From positions 248,001-312,000 of the forward strand of contig NZ_AP025183.1 of the NCBI RefSeq assembly GCF_020885975.1: DNA of 64,000 nucleotides. The letters run 5' to 3'. Each line of letters begins with the position of its first letter. The stretch's first letter is position 1. The stretch is from Flavobacterium ammonificans (GTDB lineage Bacteria > Bacteroidota > Bacteroidia > Flavobacteriales > Flavobacteriaceae). The notes beneath the pieces were generated by a model that worked only from the letters and a program-made list of their open reading frames with translations, was not told the origin of the DNA and searched no databases. Below, in pieces: positions 9,854 to 19,863 of the stretch. The translations under genes were made by a program, and so were the position numbers.

Positions 9854-10876
9854 ATGAAAGATATCACTCTTAAAGAAATTGCAACCACCTTAGGAATTTC
9901 TATAACGACCGTTTCAAAGGCGCTTAAAGATTATTCTGATGTAAGTGAAACAACTAAAAAAGCGGTTAAGGAGTTGGCGTTGAATCTCAATTATACGCCG
10001 AATAGTTTTGCAGTTAATTTAAGAACTAAAGAGTCTAAAACAATAGGCTTAATCATACCCGAAGTATCCCATTATTTTTTTTCAAACATTATTAAATCAA
10101 TAATTGAAGAGGCAGAAAAGAATGGTTATTTAGTTATTATTTTACAATCTAACGAAAGTCTTGAATTAGAAAAAAAACAAGTCGAGTTATTAATCAATAA
10201 AAGGGTAGATGGGATTTTAATTTCGTTATCCAATGAATCAAACAATGATTCTCACATCCAAGAGATAATAGATAGAAAAATTCCTCTTGTGATGTTTGAT
10301 AAAATCGCCAAACTTGCTAAATGTTCAAAAGTAATAATCGATGATCAAAAGGCAGGTTTTGACGCTACGCAGCATTTGATAGATAGTGGTTGTAAAAAAA
10401 TTGCTCATATTCGCGGACCTTTAAATCCTCAAAATTCAATAGATCGCTATTTAGGTTATAAAAAAGCATTGGAAAAAAACAACATTCCTTTTGATTCAAA
10501 ATTAGTCTACACCTGTGAAAAAGTTTCCTTTGAAGAAGGTAAAGAATTTGCAAAACAACTCTTGGAAGACCATCCAGATGTGGACGGCCTTTTTGCTATA
10601 ACTGATTTAGTTGCCGTTGGCGCCATCGACTATTGTAACTCCAAAGGAATAAAAATCCCTGAGGAACTAAAGATTATAGGATTTAGTAATTGGTTTATGT
10701 CTCAAGTAATTAAACCCAATTTGAGCACTATAGAACAACCTAGTTATGAAATGGGCATCACTGCTTTTAATCTCCTTTTAGAAGAAATGACCTGCAGAAA
10801 AGAGGAAGAGAAATTCGTTCCAAAAACAATTGAACTTGAAACCAATATTGTGGTAAGAACATCAAGTGAAAGCTAA
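9854..10876 (+). CDS. LacI/GalR-family transcriptional regulator of the fructan locus
   Basis: 340 aa. An N-terminal LacI helix-turn-helix (TLKEIATTLGISITTVSKAL, residues 5-24) with hinge helix near 50 is followed by a periplasmic-binding-protein-like sensor domain (TIGLIIPEVSHYFF onward). It lies directly after the GH32-to-GH13 operon with its own promoter. The two TCGAAAACGTTTTCGA-type sites between susC and the GH32 gene are its probable targets (inference). The effector is likely fructose or a phosphorylated derivative. Its 3' end is one base from the convergent queG gene, with no obvious terminator between them. Confidence 0.9.
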   Translation: MKDITLKEIATTLGISITTVSKALKDYSDVSETTKKAVKELALNLNYTPNSFAVNLRTKESKTIGLIIPEVSHYFFSNIIKSIIEEAEKNGYLVIILQSNESLELEKKQVELLINKRVDGILISLSNESNNDSHIQEIIDRKIPLVMFDKIAKLAKCSKVIIDDQKAGFDATQHLIDSGCKKIAHIRGPLNPQNSIDRYLGYKKALEKNNIPFDSKLVYTCEKVSFEEGKEFAKQLLEDHPDVDGLFAITDLVAVGAIDYCNSKGIKIPEELKIIGFSNWFMSQVIKPNLSTIEQPSYEMGITAFNLLLEEMTCRKEEEKFVPKTIELETNIVVRTSSES

Positions 10877-10877
10877 A

Positions 10878-11807
10878 TCAATTTTTTAAGAAATTGATAT
10901 TACGCTTTATCCCTTCAAATTTAGTGCGTTTAATTGGCGAATTTTTAAAGACTTTCAAAAAAACTTCTTCCGTAATTTCCTCCCAATCTTTTTTTGAAAA
11001 AGATAATATGTCTTGGTTGGGATTGAATAATGGTTCATTGTGCGCTTTGGAAAAACGATTCCAGGGACAAACGTCTTGACATACATCACAACCAAATGCC
11101 CAATCGTCCAATTTCCCTTTTGCTGCTTCAGGAAGATTTTCTTTTAATTCAATGGTATAATACGAAATACATTTGCTTCCATCAACCTGATAAGGCGCTA
11201 TAATTGCCTGAGTCGGGCAGGCATCAATACAGGCAATACAAGTCCCACAATGATCGGTTGTTGGATTGTCGTAATCTAAATCTAGATCAACAATTAATTC
11301 TGCAATAAAGTAAAAAGAGCCTACTTTTTGAGTGATAAGATTACTGTTTTTACCAATCCATCCTAAGCCACTTTTAGCAGCCCACGCCTTGTCTAAAACA
11401 GGTGCTGAATCTACAAAAGCACGACCTGAAACTTCACCTATTTGGTCTTGGATTGCATCTAGCAATTCTTTTAGCTTCTCTTTGATTACAAAATGATAGT
11501 CTTGCCCGTAAGCATATTTAGAAATCTTATACGAATCTTCTCTTTGTAATTCAGAAGGATAGTAATTGAGTAAAAGCGAAATGACACTTTTGGCTCCGTC
11601 TACTAATAATCTAGGATCTAAACGCTTGTCAAAATGGTTCTCCATATAAGACATTTGTCCATGACGGTTATTTTTAAGCCAATTTTCGAGTCGGGGAGCT
11701 TCATCTTCCAAAAAATCAGCTTTGGATATACCACAGGACAAAAAGCCCAGGCGTAAGGCCTCAGATTTAATAAATTGTGAATATTTTGATTTATTTGAAA
11801 TAGTAAT
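10878..11807 (-). CDS. queG: Epoxyqueuosine reductase QueG, probable ATT start
   Basis: QueG reduces epoxyqueuosine to queuosine in tRNA using cobalamin and two [4Fe-4S] clusters. Both ferredoxin-type motifs are visible: [12 protein letters not shown] and the downstream [10 protein letters not shown]. The conserved [15 protein letters not shown]...WIGKN segment is also present. The first ordinary start codon is a TTG at 11741, which would remove a conserved N-terminal helix. In-frame codons upstream read [22 protein letters not shown], matching the family N-terminus, and there is no ATG, GTG or TTG before the in-frame stop inside ruvB. The start is therefore placed at ATT (11807-11805), giving 309 aa, 4 bases after the ruvB stop. 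An ATT at 11801 is the alternative. Confidence 0.85.
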   Translation of the reverse strand: MTISNKSKYSQFIKSEALRLGFLSCGISKADFLEDEAPRLENWLKNNRHGQMSYMENHFDKRLDPRLLVDGAKSVISLLLNYYPSELQREDSYKISKYAYGQDYHFVIKEKLKELLDAIQDQIGEVSGRAFVDSAPVLDKAWAAKSGLGWIGKNSNLITQKVGSFYFIAELIVDLDLDYDNPTTDHCGTCIACIDACPTQAIIAPYQVDGSKCISYYTIELKENLPEAAKGKLDDWAFGCDVCQDVCPWNRFSKAHNEPLFNPNQDILSFSKKDWEEITEEVFLKVFKNSPIKRTKFEGIKRNINFLKN

Positions 11808-11811
11808 AGAA

Positions 11812-12834
11812 TTAAAACAAACCTCCTTGGATATTCATTTTCAATTTGCCTAAATGTTGATATGCTTTATCGGTTACTTCACGACCACGTGGAGTACGCA
11901 TAATAAAACCTTCTTGAATTAAAAAGGGCTCATACACTTCTTCAATTGTTTCACTACTTTCTGAAACAGCAGTAGCCAAAGTTGTTAAACCAACTGGACC
12001 TCCTTTGAATTTATCGATAATAGTATTTAGAATTTTATTGTCCATTTCATCCAAACCATGAGCATCAACATTAAGCGCTTTTAAAGCATACCTGGCAATT
12101 TCTATGTCAATTGTTCCATTGCCTTTTATTTGCGCAAAATCACGTACTCTACGTAGCAATGCATTAGCGATACGAGGTGTGCCTCTACTTCTGCCTGCAA
12201 TTTCAATTGCAGCTTCAAGATCAATAGGCATTTTTAAAATACTAGCACTACGTTCAATAATGGTAGTTAAAAGTTCCGTTGTATAATATTGTAAACGAGA
12301 GGAAATTCCAAAACGGGCGCGCATAGGCGCAGTCAATAATCCAGAACGGGTAGTCGCTCCAATTAATGTAAACGGATTTAAATTGATTTGAACTGTTCTA
12401 GCATTTGGTCCCGACTCAATCATAATATCGATCTTAAAGTCTTCCATTGCAGAATACAAATACTCTTCAACAATTGGACTTAAACGATGAATTTCATCAA
12501 TAAACAAGACATCACGTTCTTCAAGATTGGTTAGCAAGCCAGCTAAATCGCCTGGTTTATCCAATACTGGTCCAGATGTTATTTTGATACCTACTTGCAA
12601 TTCATTAGCCAAAATATTGGCCAATGTAGTTTTACCTAAACCAGGAGGCCCATGAAATAAGGTATGATCTAAAGCCTCATTTCTTTGATTTGCAGCTTCT
12701 ACAAATACCTTTAGATTTTCAAGAATTTGATCCTGACCAGCAAAATCATCAAATGAAAGCGGCCTTAATCTTTTTTCAAGATCAAGTTCTTCTGGATTAT
12801 ATCCGTTTGTAGTTGGATCTAAATTTTCGTTCAT
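11812..12834 (-). CDS. ruvB: Holliday junction branch migration ATPase RuvB
   Basis: 340 aa, standard length. It has the N-terminal [11 protein letters not shown] segment, Walker [12 protein letters not shown], Walker B DEIHRL, the sensor GATTRSGLL with the following arginine-rich stretch, and a C-terminal winged helix ending in TPRGREVT. RuvB hexamers drive branch migration of Holliday junctions with RuvA and RuvC, neither of which is in this window. The gene's last codons contain an AAGGAGG purine tract 14 bases before the proposed queG start, and the two genes are probably co-transcribed. Confidence 0.97.
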   Translation of the reverse strand: MNENLDPTTNGYNPEELDLEKRLRPLSFDDFAGQDQILENLKVFVEAANQRNEALDHTLFHGPPGLGKTTLANILANELQVGIKITSGPVLDKPGDLAGLLTNLEERDVLFIDEIHRLSPIVEEYLYSAMEDFKIDIMIESGPNARTVQINLNPFTLIGATTRSGLLTAPMRARFGISSRLQYYTTELLTTIIERSASILKMPIDLEAAIEIAGRSRGTPRIANALLRRVRDFAQIKGNGTIDIEIARYALKALNVDAHGLDEMDNKILNTIIDKFKGGPVGLTTLATAVSESSETIEEVYEPFLIQEGFIMRTPRGREVTDKAYQHLGKLKMNIQGGLF

Positions 12835-12890
12835 AACACAAAGATAGAGAAAGATTACTTAGAAAGTTATAGTAGATAAAAGTTGAAATA

Positions 12891-12918
12891 AAAAAGCCTC
12901 TATAAATAGAGGCTTTTT
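12891..12918 (-). terminator. Terminator after the act-cta respiratory operon
   Basis: An 11-bp stem (12891-12901 with 12908-12918, AAAAAGCCTCT arm) with a 6-base loop lies 9 bases past the ctaD stop. On the minus strand it is followed by a T-rich tract. Confidence 0.9.
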
Positions 12919-12926
12919 ATATAATT

Positions 12927-14711
12927 CTAGTGATTCAAAACAACTTCACCTGGTTTCATCGGAACAGTTTGCGGAACAAAGTCTTCGTCATGAGCAGGAT
13001 TGCTGTAATCATAAGGCCATCTATGAACTTCCGGAATTTCTCCTGGCCAGTTACCGTGCATATGTTCAACAGGGGTTGTCCACTCTAAAGTGTTAGATCT
13101 CCAAGGATTCTGTTCGGCTTTTTTACCGTAAAAAATACTAGCAAAAAAGTTGTATAAAAACACTAACTGAAATGCTCCACCAATTAATGCAAAAGTCGTA
13201 ATCAAAACATTTACATTTTGCAAATCATCAAATAAAGGGAAGTTAGTATTGGTATAATAACGTCTTGGTAAACCAGCTAATCCAATAAAGTGCATTGGAA
13301 AGAAAACTCCATAAGCACACACAGCTGTAACCCAAAAGTGAATGTACCCTAAATTTTTATCCATCATTCTACCGTACATTTTTGGAAACCAGTGATACAC
13401 ACCAGCAAACAAACCATACAAAGCAGAGATACCCATAACTAAGTGAAAGTGAGCTACAACAAAATAAGTATCATGTACATTAATATCTAATGTGCTATCT
13501 CCAAGAATAATTCCAGTCAAACCACCTGTGATAAAAGTAGAAACCAATCCAATAGAAAATAACATAGCTGGGTTCAATTGTAAATTACCTTTCCACAAAG
13601 TAGTGATGTAATTAAATGCTTTTACAGCAGAAGGTATTGCAATTAATAAAGTAGTAAATGTAAATACCGACCCTAAAAATGGGTTCATTCCTGAAATAAA
13701 CATATGGTGACCCCATACAATTGTAGATAAAAATGCAATTGCAAGAATAGACATAATCATCGCTCTATAACCAAAAATTGGTTTACGAGAATTTGTTGCA
13801 ATAATTTCAGAAGTAATTCCTAATGCTGGTAATAATACAATATACACCTCAGGGTGTCCTAAGAACCAGAATAAGTGTTCAAATAATACAGGAGATCCTC
13901 CTTGATAATGTAAAACTTCTCCAGCAATATAAATATCAGATAAGAAAAATGAAGTTCCAAAACTTCTATCAAAAATCAACAACAAAGCAGCTGACAATAA
14001 AACTGGAAAAGAAACAATCCCAATAATTGCAGTTACAAAGAAAGCCCAAATAGTTAAAGGCAATCTAGTCATTGTCATTCCTTTAGTTCTTAGATTAATT
14101 ACAGTAACAACGTAATTTAATGATCCCATTAACGAAGATGCAATAAATATAGCCATAGAAACTAACCAAAGTGTCATACCAGTTCCTGAACCAGGAATAG
14201 CTTGAGGCAATGCACTTAATGGAGGGTAAATTGTCCAACCAGCTGAAGCAGGACCTGCTTCAACAAATAAAGAACAAATCATAATAACACTAGACAAAAA
14301 GAACAACCAGTAAGATATCATATTCATAAATCCAGAGGCCATATCTCGTGCACCGATTTGAAGTGGAATTAATAAGTTACTGAAAGTACCACTAAGACCT
14401 GCTGTAAGTACAAAGAATACCATTATAGTTCCATGAATGGTAACTAGTGCTAAATAAATATCATTTCGCATTACTCCATCAGGAGCAAACTTGTCACCCA
14501 ATAAAACATTGAAAATTTTAAATGACTCTTCTGGCCATGCTAATTGCATTCTGAAAAGTAAAGACATTCCAATACCAATGATACCCATGATGATACCTGT
14601 GATAAGGTACTGCTTAGCAATCATTTTATGGTCAATACTAAATATATACTTAGTAATGAACGTTTCTTTATGATGATGATCGTGTTCGTGACCGTGTCCT
14701 TCTACTGACAT
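12927..14711 (-). CDS. ctaD: Cytochrome c oxidase subunit I (A-type heme-copper oxidase)
   Basis: 594 aa, about 12 transmembrane helices. Cofactor ligands are all present: low-spin heme His93 (TIHGTIM), Cu(B) His286 with the cross-linked Tyr290 in GHPEVY, His335-His336 (WGHHMF), and His421/His423 (VAHFHLVMG). Glu288 in GHPEVY marks an A1-type oxidase with the D-channel glutamate. It reduces O2 to water and pumps protons in the inner membrane. The N-terminus is His-rich (seven His in the first 14 residues). It is the last gene of an operon that brings quinol (Act complex) and oxygen reduction together. Confidence 0.97.
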   Translation of the reverse strand: MSVEGHGHEHDHHHKETFITKYIFSIDHKMIAKQYLITGIIMGIIGIGMSLLFRMQLAWPEESFKIFNVLLGDKFAPDGVMRNDIYLALVTIHGTIMVFFVLTAGLSGTFSNLLIPLQIGARDMASGFMNMISYWLFFLSSVIMICSLFVEAGPASAGWTIYPPLSALPQAIPGSGTGMTLWLVSMAIFIASSLMGSLNYVVTVINLRTKGMTMTRLPLTIWAFFVTAIIGIVSFPVLLSAALLLIFDRSFGTSFFLSDIYIAGEVLHYQGGSPVLFEHLFWFLGHPEVYIVLLPALGITSEIIATNSRKPIFGYRAMIMSILAIAFLSTIVWGHHMFISGMNPFLGSVFTFTTLLIAIPSAVKAFNYITTLWKGNLQLNPAMLFSIGLVSTFITGGLTGIILGDSTLDINVHDTYFVVAHFHLVMGISALYGLFAGVYHWFPKMYGRMMDKNLGYIHFWVTAVCAYGVFFPMHFIGLAGLPRRYYTNTNFPLFDDLQNVNVLITTFALIGGAFQLVFLYNFFASIFYGKKAEQNPWRSNTLEWTTPVEHMHGNWPGEIPEVHRWPYDYSNPAHDEDFVPQTVPMKPGEVVLNH

Positions 14712-14741
14712 AATTATATACTTTATATATTCTTAAATTAA

Positions 14742-15896
14742 TTATTTCATTACAACCTTAGAAACAGTATCCAAAGAAACTGCTGTAGAATCAATAACAG
14801 TTCCCTCTGCAGCCGGAGCAGGCTCGTTTGACTCCTTAACTTTCTGAACTAATGATACTTGTTCTTTAAACCATTTTTTATAGTCTTCAGGAGTATCAAC
14901 CACAATCTTCATCTGCATATTGTAATGTGAAGCTCCACAAATTTTATTACACAACAATAAATAGTCAAAAGTGTAAGGGTCTAAAGCAGTATTACCTGCT
15001 GCAACTAATTCAGCACTTTTTTGAGTTCTAATTTTATTAATACGCGCTACTTTCTCAACCATAAAAGGTAATTCTCTATACTCTAAAGTAGTATAAGTAG
15101 GAGTAAAAGCAAATTGAGTAACCATCCCAGGAACACAATTCATTTGTGCTCTAAAATGCGGCATATAGGCAGAGTGTAAAACGTCTTGAGAACGTATTTT
15201 AAACAATACTTTCTTTCCTTTAGGAATATGTAACTCTGATGCAACAAAATCATCTTGTGCGTTAGGATCAGCTAAATCAACTCCAACATCATTAACTCCG
15301 TCAATTAATCTTACGTTTGCTTTACCTAAAACGTTATCAGCACCGGCATAACGCGCAGTCCAACCAAACTGTTTAGCATACAACTCTATAACAATAACAT
15401 CCTCATCTTCATCAACAAACATAATATTGTTCCAAGCATACAATCCATATAATATAAGACCAGCTAAAACAATTGCAGGAATAGAACTCCAAATTGCTTC
15501 CAACTTATTATTATCAGCAAAGAATAACGCTTTTTGATCTTTTTTACCTCTGTATTTAAAAGCAAAATAATGCAATAAAACTTGAGTAACAGCTTGAACA
15601 ATAAATATTAAAACCCAAGTAATATTCATCAATCTATCAACATCTGTTCCATGTTCTGAAGCTGGAGTATGAAGAGGTAAGTCTCCCCACTTAAATAAAC
15701 CATAAATAGTAAAAATATAAATGAAAGCTAAAAAGCCAAACATTAAATATCCTTGAACATTATTATCATTATCAGTTGCTATTTGTGAGTCATTCGAATT
15801 TGAATTACCTACCTGAGTTAAATCAAATATCTTGGTTAACTGCCAAATTGCAACAGCCAATAAAACTAAAACTATAATTACCAACAAACTTGTCAT
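14742..15896 (-). CDS. ctaC: Cytochrome c oxidase subunit II
   Basis: 384 aa. Hydrophobic segments near 1-20, 50-70, 92-112 and 137-157 anchor a periplasmic cupredoxin domain. The Cu(A) ligands are His241 (LHSAYMPHF), Cys316, Cys320, His324 and Met327 in C-N-K-I-C-G-A-S-H-Y-N-M. The usual Glu of the CSExCG motif is Lys here; that residue binds copper through its backbone, so the site should still form. No cytochrome c domain is fused at the C-terminus, so electrons probably come from the mono-heme ActE or the heme-rich ActA encoded upstream. Confidence 0.96.
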   Translation of the reverse strand: MTSLLVIIVLVLLAVAIWQLTKIFDLTQVGNSNSNDSQIATDNDNNVQGYLMFGFLAFIYIFTIYGLFKWGDLPLHTPASEHGTDVDRLMNITWVLIFIVQAVTQVLLHYFAFKYRGKKDQKALFFADNNKLEAIWSSIPAIVLAGLILYGLYAWNNIMFVDEDEDVIVIELYAKQFGWTARYAGADNVLGKANVRLIDGVNDVGVDLADPNAQDDFVASELHIPKGKKVLFKIRSQDVLHSAYMPHFRAQMNCVPGMVTQFAFTPTYTTLEYRELPFMVEKVARINKIRTQKSAELVAAGNTALDPYTFDYLLLCNKICGASHYNMQMKIVVDTPEDYKKWFKEQVSLVQKVKESNEPAPAAEGTVIDSTAVSLDTVSKVVMK

Positions 15897-15916
15897 CTGT
15901 TTTTATTTAAATATTA

Positions 15917-17326
15917 TTAATAATGAAAATGTTTACTCTCTTCTATAAATGGATTTCTTTTAGCTAATAAAGGTGCTTTAGTCAATGCAGTAAAGACAAC
16001 ATAAATAAATAAACCTAAAAAGAAAAGAATAGATGCAATTTCAGGAACACCAATAAACCATTGGTCACCAACTGTACCAGGCATAATCATGTTAAAGAAA
16101 TCAACATAATGACCCAATAATATTACAATTCCTGCCATAACCAATACCCAAGTAATTCTCTTGAAATCAGTATTAATTAAAATTAATAGTGGAAACAAGA
16201 AGTTCATAGCTACTGCTCCAAAGAATGGTAAATTATACAATTGGATACGTGTTACATAGTAAGTAACCTCTTCAGGAATATCAGCATACCAAATTAACAT
16301 GAACTGAGAAAACCATAAGTACGTCCAGAATACACTAATTCCAAACATAAACTTAGCTAAATCATGAATGTGACTTGTGTTAACGTGTTCAAGATATCCT
16401 TTAGATTTAAGGTATAATGTAACCATCGCAATTGTTGTAATACCACTTACAAAGAAGCTTGCAAAAACATACCATCCAAAAAGTGTACTAAACCAATGTG
16501 GGTCAATAGACATGATCCAATCCCAAGACATAATTGACTCAGATACAATAAAGAATACTAAAAATGCAGCTGACATTTTAAAATTCTTTTTGTAATACAA
16601 GTTATCATTAGCTTCATCTTGTGCTAAACAATTTTTTCTTGAATAGTATTGATAAAGGCTCCAACCTAATAAAAATATTGCAGCTCTAACAATCCAAAAA
16701 GGAAAATTTAAATACCCTGCTTTACCAGCAATTATATGATCATAAGCACTGCTATTAGGATCAGTTACACCTTCTCCTAACCATACAAATAAATGATTAA
16801 AATGTAAACCAGATAATATCAATAAAATGAAAAATAAAACCGAACCAACTGGTAAGTATGATGTTATCCCTTGCATCACTCTGAACAATACTGGTGACCA
16901 ACCTGCTTGAGCAACTTGTTGTATTGCATAAAAAGCTAAAGCGCCCAAAGCAATTAACATAAAAAATATACAAGCAACATATAAAGCAGCCCAAGGCTTA
17001 TTTTGTAATTGGTGCAGTACATGAGTCAAATGAGCTTCATGTTCAGCATGAGCATCAACCACATGAGCTTCAGCAGCATGACTTTTATCTTCGTGAGCAG
17101 CAGGTGCAGCATGAGAATTTGATTCATGACTTTCAGCCTTAGCAGGATGAGAATCAGGTGCCTCATGTTTAGCAACATCATGACTACCATGACTATCTGC
17201 AGCTAAAAGTTTCTCAACTTCTTTAATATCTTTAGGAGCAGTATAAAAACCATACCCAATACCTAAAAGACCAACAGCCATAAGGATTAGAGAAAAAGTT
17301 TTTAATTTACTTGAAAATGTATACAT
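15917..17326 (-). CDS. actF: Alternative complex III quinone-side subunit ActF, with a His-rich insert
   Basis: 469 aa from the ATG at 17326; a TTG at 17353 opens a slightly longer frame but abuts the actE stop. About ten transmembrane helices match the ActF/NrfD-like fold of quinol:cytochrome c oxidoreductase. After the first helix there is a low-complexity Ala/His/Glu segment (about residues 46-105) with 14 histidines. The role is as a membrane subunit of ACIII, which oxidises menaquinol and passes electrons to the oxidase encoded next to it. Operon position between actE and ctaC supports the call. Confidence 0.92.
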   Translation of the reverse strand: MYTFSSKLKTFSLILMAVGLLGIGYGFYTAPKDIKEVEKLLAADSHGSHDVAKHEAPDSHPAKAESHESNSHAAPAAHEDKSHAAEAHVVDAHAEHEAHLTHVLHQLQNKPWAALYVACIFFMLIALGALAFYAIQQVAQAGWSPVLFRVMQGITSYLPVGSVLFFILLILSGLHFNHLFVWLGEGVTDPNSSAYDHIIAGKAGYLNFPFWIVRAAIFLLGWSLYQYYSRKNCLAQDEANDNLYYKKNFKMSAAFLVFFIVSESIMSWDWIMSIDPHWFSTLFGWYVFASFFVSGITTIAMVTLYLKSKGYLEHVNTSHIHDLAKFMFGISVFWTYLWFSQFMLIWYADIPEEVTYYVTRIQLYNLPFFGAVAMNFLFPLLILINTDFKRITWVLVMAGIVILLGHYVDFFNMIMPGTVGDQWFIGVPEIASILFFLGLFIYVVFTALTKAPLLAKRNPFIEESKHFHY

Positions 17327-17353
17327 ATCTTTTACGATCAGTTTGTTCAACAA

Positions 17354-17899
17354 TTATAATTCGCTTTTAAGTTTAAGAACATAGTCAGCAACTAACCAAC
17401 GCTCTTTTGCATCCAATTGATTGGCATGAGAACCCATAGAATTAAGTCCATAAGTAATTACGTGAAAAATACTTCCTTCAGTAATTGGTCTGTCTGCATA
17501 ACTAGGTACGCCTAAGAATTTTTCTCTCTCTACTAACTTCCCTTTACCATTTCCAGATGCCCCATGACAACTGATACAATAAATTTCATATAGCTCTTGC
17601 CCTTTAACAATATCTTTTTGGATAGAATCTAAAGGTGATTTCAAATTCGCTTTAGCTAATTCGTAGCCTTCAGTAGAATTTTCATATTCATACACATCAA
17701 AACCTCTTTTTAAAGAACCAGTAGCAGGAAGTTGACCTTCTTTACCATCTTTAAAAGCGTCAGATTCAGAATACGTCTCATATCCAACAGCTTCGTACAT
17801 GTTTGGAAAATACTGATAATTAGGAGCAGTTTTATCATGGCACGATACCATTACTGTGGCAAAACCTAATAATAACGTTATTTTAAATATACTTTTCAT
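17354..17899 (-). CDS. actE: Alternative complex III mono-heme cytochrome c lipoprotein ActE
   Basis: 181 aa. A lipoprotein signal ends near Cys20 (VMVSC). One c-type heme site, CISCH (108-112), sits in a class I cytochrome c fold, with a methionine in the LNSMGSHA region as the likely sixth ligand. ActE carries electrons on the periplasmic side of ACIII and is a likely donor to Cu(A) of the adjacent oxidase. It starts 8 bases after the actD stop. Confidence 0.93.
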   Translation of the reverse strand: MKSIFKITLLLGFATVMVSCHDKTAPNYQYFPNMYEAVGYETYSESDAFKDGKEGQLPATGSLKRGFDVYEYENSTEGYELAKANLKSPLDSIQKDIVKGQELYEIYCISCHGASGNGKGKLVEREKFLGVPSYADRPITEGSIFHVITYGLNSMGSHANQLDAKERWLVADYVLKLKSEL

Positions 17900-17907
17900 A
17901 ACTTTAA

Positions 17908-18432
17908 TTAATGCTTTTCTATAACTTTTACTTCAACAGCTCCAGTATTTTCAAAGAATGAAACTAACTCAGCTTCATTATTATTAACTGCAACTTCCAT
18001 TAAAAAATGGTCATCTGTAGTTCTTACATCTGGATTCTCTGCTTCTTTAAATGGCCATAATTTACTTCTCATGTAAAAAGTAATAACCATTAAATGAGCG
18101 GCAAAAAATACAGTTTCTTCAAACATAATTGGAACAAAAGCAGGCATGTTTTCAATGTAACTAAAACTTGGCTTACCTCCAATATCTTGTGGCCAGTCTT
18201 GAATCATAACATAATTCATCATCCAAGTACCAAATGAAATTCCGCATAAACCGTACAAGAAAGCACAAATTGCTAAACGTGTAGGGGCTAGACCCATTGC
18301 TTTATCCAAACCATGAACGGGAAATGGACTAAAAACTTCTTCAATGTGATGATGAGCTGCACGTGTTTTCTTTACAGCGTCCATTAAAACATCATCATCA
18401 TTATATATAGCGTATATTACTTTATTACTCAT
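17908..18432 (-). CDS. actD: Alternative complex III membrane subunit ActD (DUF3341)
   Basis: 174 aa. A soluble N-terminal part (YAIYNDDDVLMDAVKKTRAA) precedes two transmembrane helices with the APTRLAICAFLYGLCG segment, and a short C-terminal tail. This is the DUF3341 architecture of ActD. Its first codons overlap the end of actC by 8 bases (18425-18432), indicating translational coupling. The precise function in ACIII is not established; it packs against the NrfD-like subunits. Confidence 0.93.
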   Translation of the reverse strand: MSNKVIYAIYNDDDVLMDAVKKTRAAHHHIEEVFSPFPVHGLDKAMGLAPTRLAICAFLYGLCGISFGTWMMNYVMIQDWPQDIGGKPSFSYIENMPAFVPIMFEETVFFAAHLMVITFYMRSKLWPFKEAENPDVRTTDDHFLMEVAVNNNEAELVSFFENTGAVEVKVIEKH

Positions 18433-19825
18433 GGTGTGATTCTTTATTTGCTCTTTCTTTAATGTAATTATCTCCAGTTGCTTTTAATATTGTTTTTACT
18501 TCTGCTTGTGCAATCACAGGGAAAGTTCTAGCATACAATAAAAACAATACAAAGAAGAAACCTATTGTTCCAATGAAAATACCAATGTCTACGAAAGTTG
18601 GTGAGAACATTGTCCATGAAGATGGAAGATAATCTCTGTGAAGTGACGTAACAATAATAACGAAACGTTCAAACCACATACCAATATTAACGACAATTGA
18701 TATGATAAATGAGAACATAATACTAGTTCTTAATTTTTTAAACCACATGAATTGTGGAGAGAAAACATTACAAGTCATCATAGACCAGTAAGCCCACCAA
18801 TAAGGTCCAGTAGCTCTATTCAAAAATGCATATTGTTCGTATTCTACACCTGAATACCAAGCTACAAATAGCTCTGTAATATAGGCAACTCCTACAATAG
18901 AACCTGTAATCATGATTACAATGTTCATTAACTCAATATGTTGAATAGTAATATAAGCTTCTAAATTAGATACCTTTCTCATAATGATAAGCAAGGTATT
19001 TACCATTGCAAATCCAGAGAATACAGCACCTGCAACGAAATAAGGAGGGAAAATAGTAGTATGCCATCCTGGTATTACAGAAGTAGCAAAGTCCATCGAT
19101 ACAATAGTGTGAACAGAAAGTACAAGAGGAGTTGCTAAACCTGCAAGAACTAAAGATACTTCTTCAAAACGTTGCCAATCTTTCGCTCGACCACTCCATC
19201 CAAAACTTAATATAGAATATACTCTTTTGTTGAAAGGTGTAATAGCTCTATCTCTTAACATCGCAAAGTCAGGCAACAAACCAGTCCACCAGAAAACTAA
19301 TGAAACTGAAAGATAGGTAGAAATCGCAAATACGTCCCATAATAATGGTGAGTTAAAGTTAACCCATAAAGATCCAAATTGATTTGGAATAGGCAATACC
19401 CAGTAAGCCAACCAAGGACGACCCATGTGAATAATTGGAAATAAACCCGCTTGAATTACAGAGAAAATGGTCATTGCCTCTGCTGAACGGTTAATTGCCA
19501 TTCTCCATCTCTGACGGAAAAGTAAAAGTACCGCAGAGATTAATGTACCAGCGTGACCAATACCTACCCACCAAACGAAGTTGGTAATATCCCAAGCCCA
19601 TCCAACGGTCTTATTTAATCCCCATGTTCCAATTCCTGTAGATACAGTGTATACAATACAACCTAGTCCCCAAAGGAAGGCTGTTAATGCGATTGAAAAC
19701 ACAATCCACCAATGTTTGTTTGCCTTACCTTCAACAGGAGCTGCAACATCTACCGTTACATCGTGATATGATTTATCACCTATAACTAAAGGTTTTCTAA
19801 TGCTTGATTCGTAGTGAGACGACAT
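18425..19825 (-). CDS. actC: Alternative complex III NrfD-like quinol subunit ActC
   Basis: 466 aa with about ten transmembrane helices of the NrfD/PsrC family. Recognisable segments are WWVGIGHAGTLISAVLLL and the HMGRPW motif after the third helix, typical of the quinone-binding subunit. It should bind menaquinol near the periplasmic face and pass electrons to the iron-sulfur clusters of ActB. It lies between actB (38 bases upstream) and actD (8-base overlap). Confidence 0.95.
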   Translation of the reverse strand: MSSHYESSIRKPLVIGDKSYHDVTVDVAAPVEGKANKHWWIVFSIALTAFLWGLGCIVYTVSTGIGTWGLNKTVGWAWDITNFVWWVGIGHAGTLISAVLLLFRQRWRMAINRSAEAMTIFSVIQAGLFPIIHMGRPWLAYWVLPIPNQFGSLWVNFNSPLLWDVFAISTYLSVSLVFWWTGLLPDFAMLRDRAITPFNKRVYSILSFGWSGRAKDWQRFEEVSLVLAGLATPLVLSVHTIVSMDFATSVIPGWHTTIFPPYFVAGAVFSGFAMVNTLLIIMRKVSNLEAYITIQHIELMNIVIMITGSIVGVAYITELFVAWYSGVEYEQYAFLNRATGPYWWAYWSMMTCNVFSPQFMWFKKLRTSIMFSFIISIVVNIGMWFERFVIIVTSLHRDYLPSSWTMFSPTFVDIGIFIGTIGFFFVLFLLYARTFPVIAQAEVKTILKATGDNYIKERANKESHHE

Positions 19826-19863
19826 AATCCTTTATCTTGTTTCTTAATAAATATTTTTAATAA

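Noticed and set aside
11739..11741. TTG as the queG start codon
   Set aside because: It would cut off a conserved N-terminal helix that is encoded in frame just upstream.
12839..12846. TATCTTTG (minus) as a ruvB promoter
   Set aside because: It would give a leaderless mRNA and has no TTG partner. Isolated TAnnTTTG matches are expected by chance many times in DNA this AT-rich.
17327..17353. Longer actF reading from a TTG
   Set aside because: It abuts the actE stop and adds residues before the first helix that look non-conserved. The ATG at 17326 is the better start.
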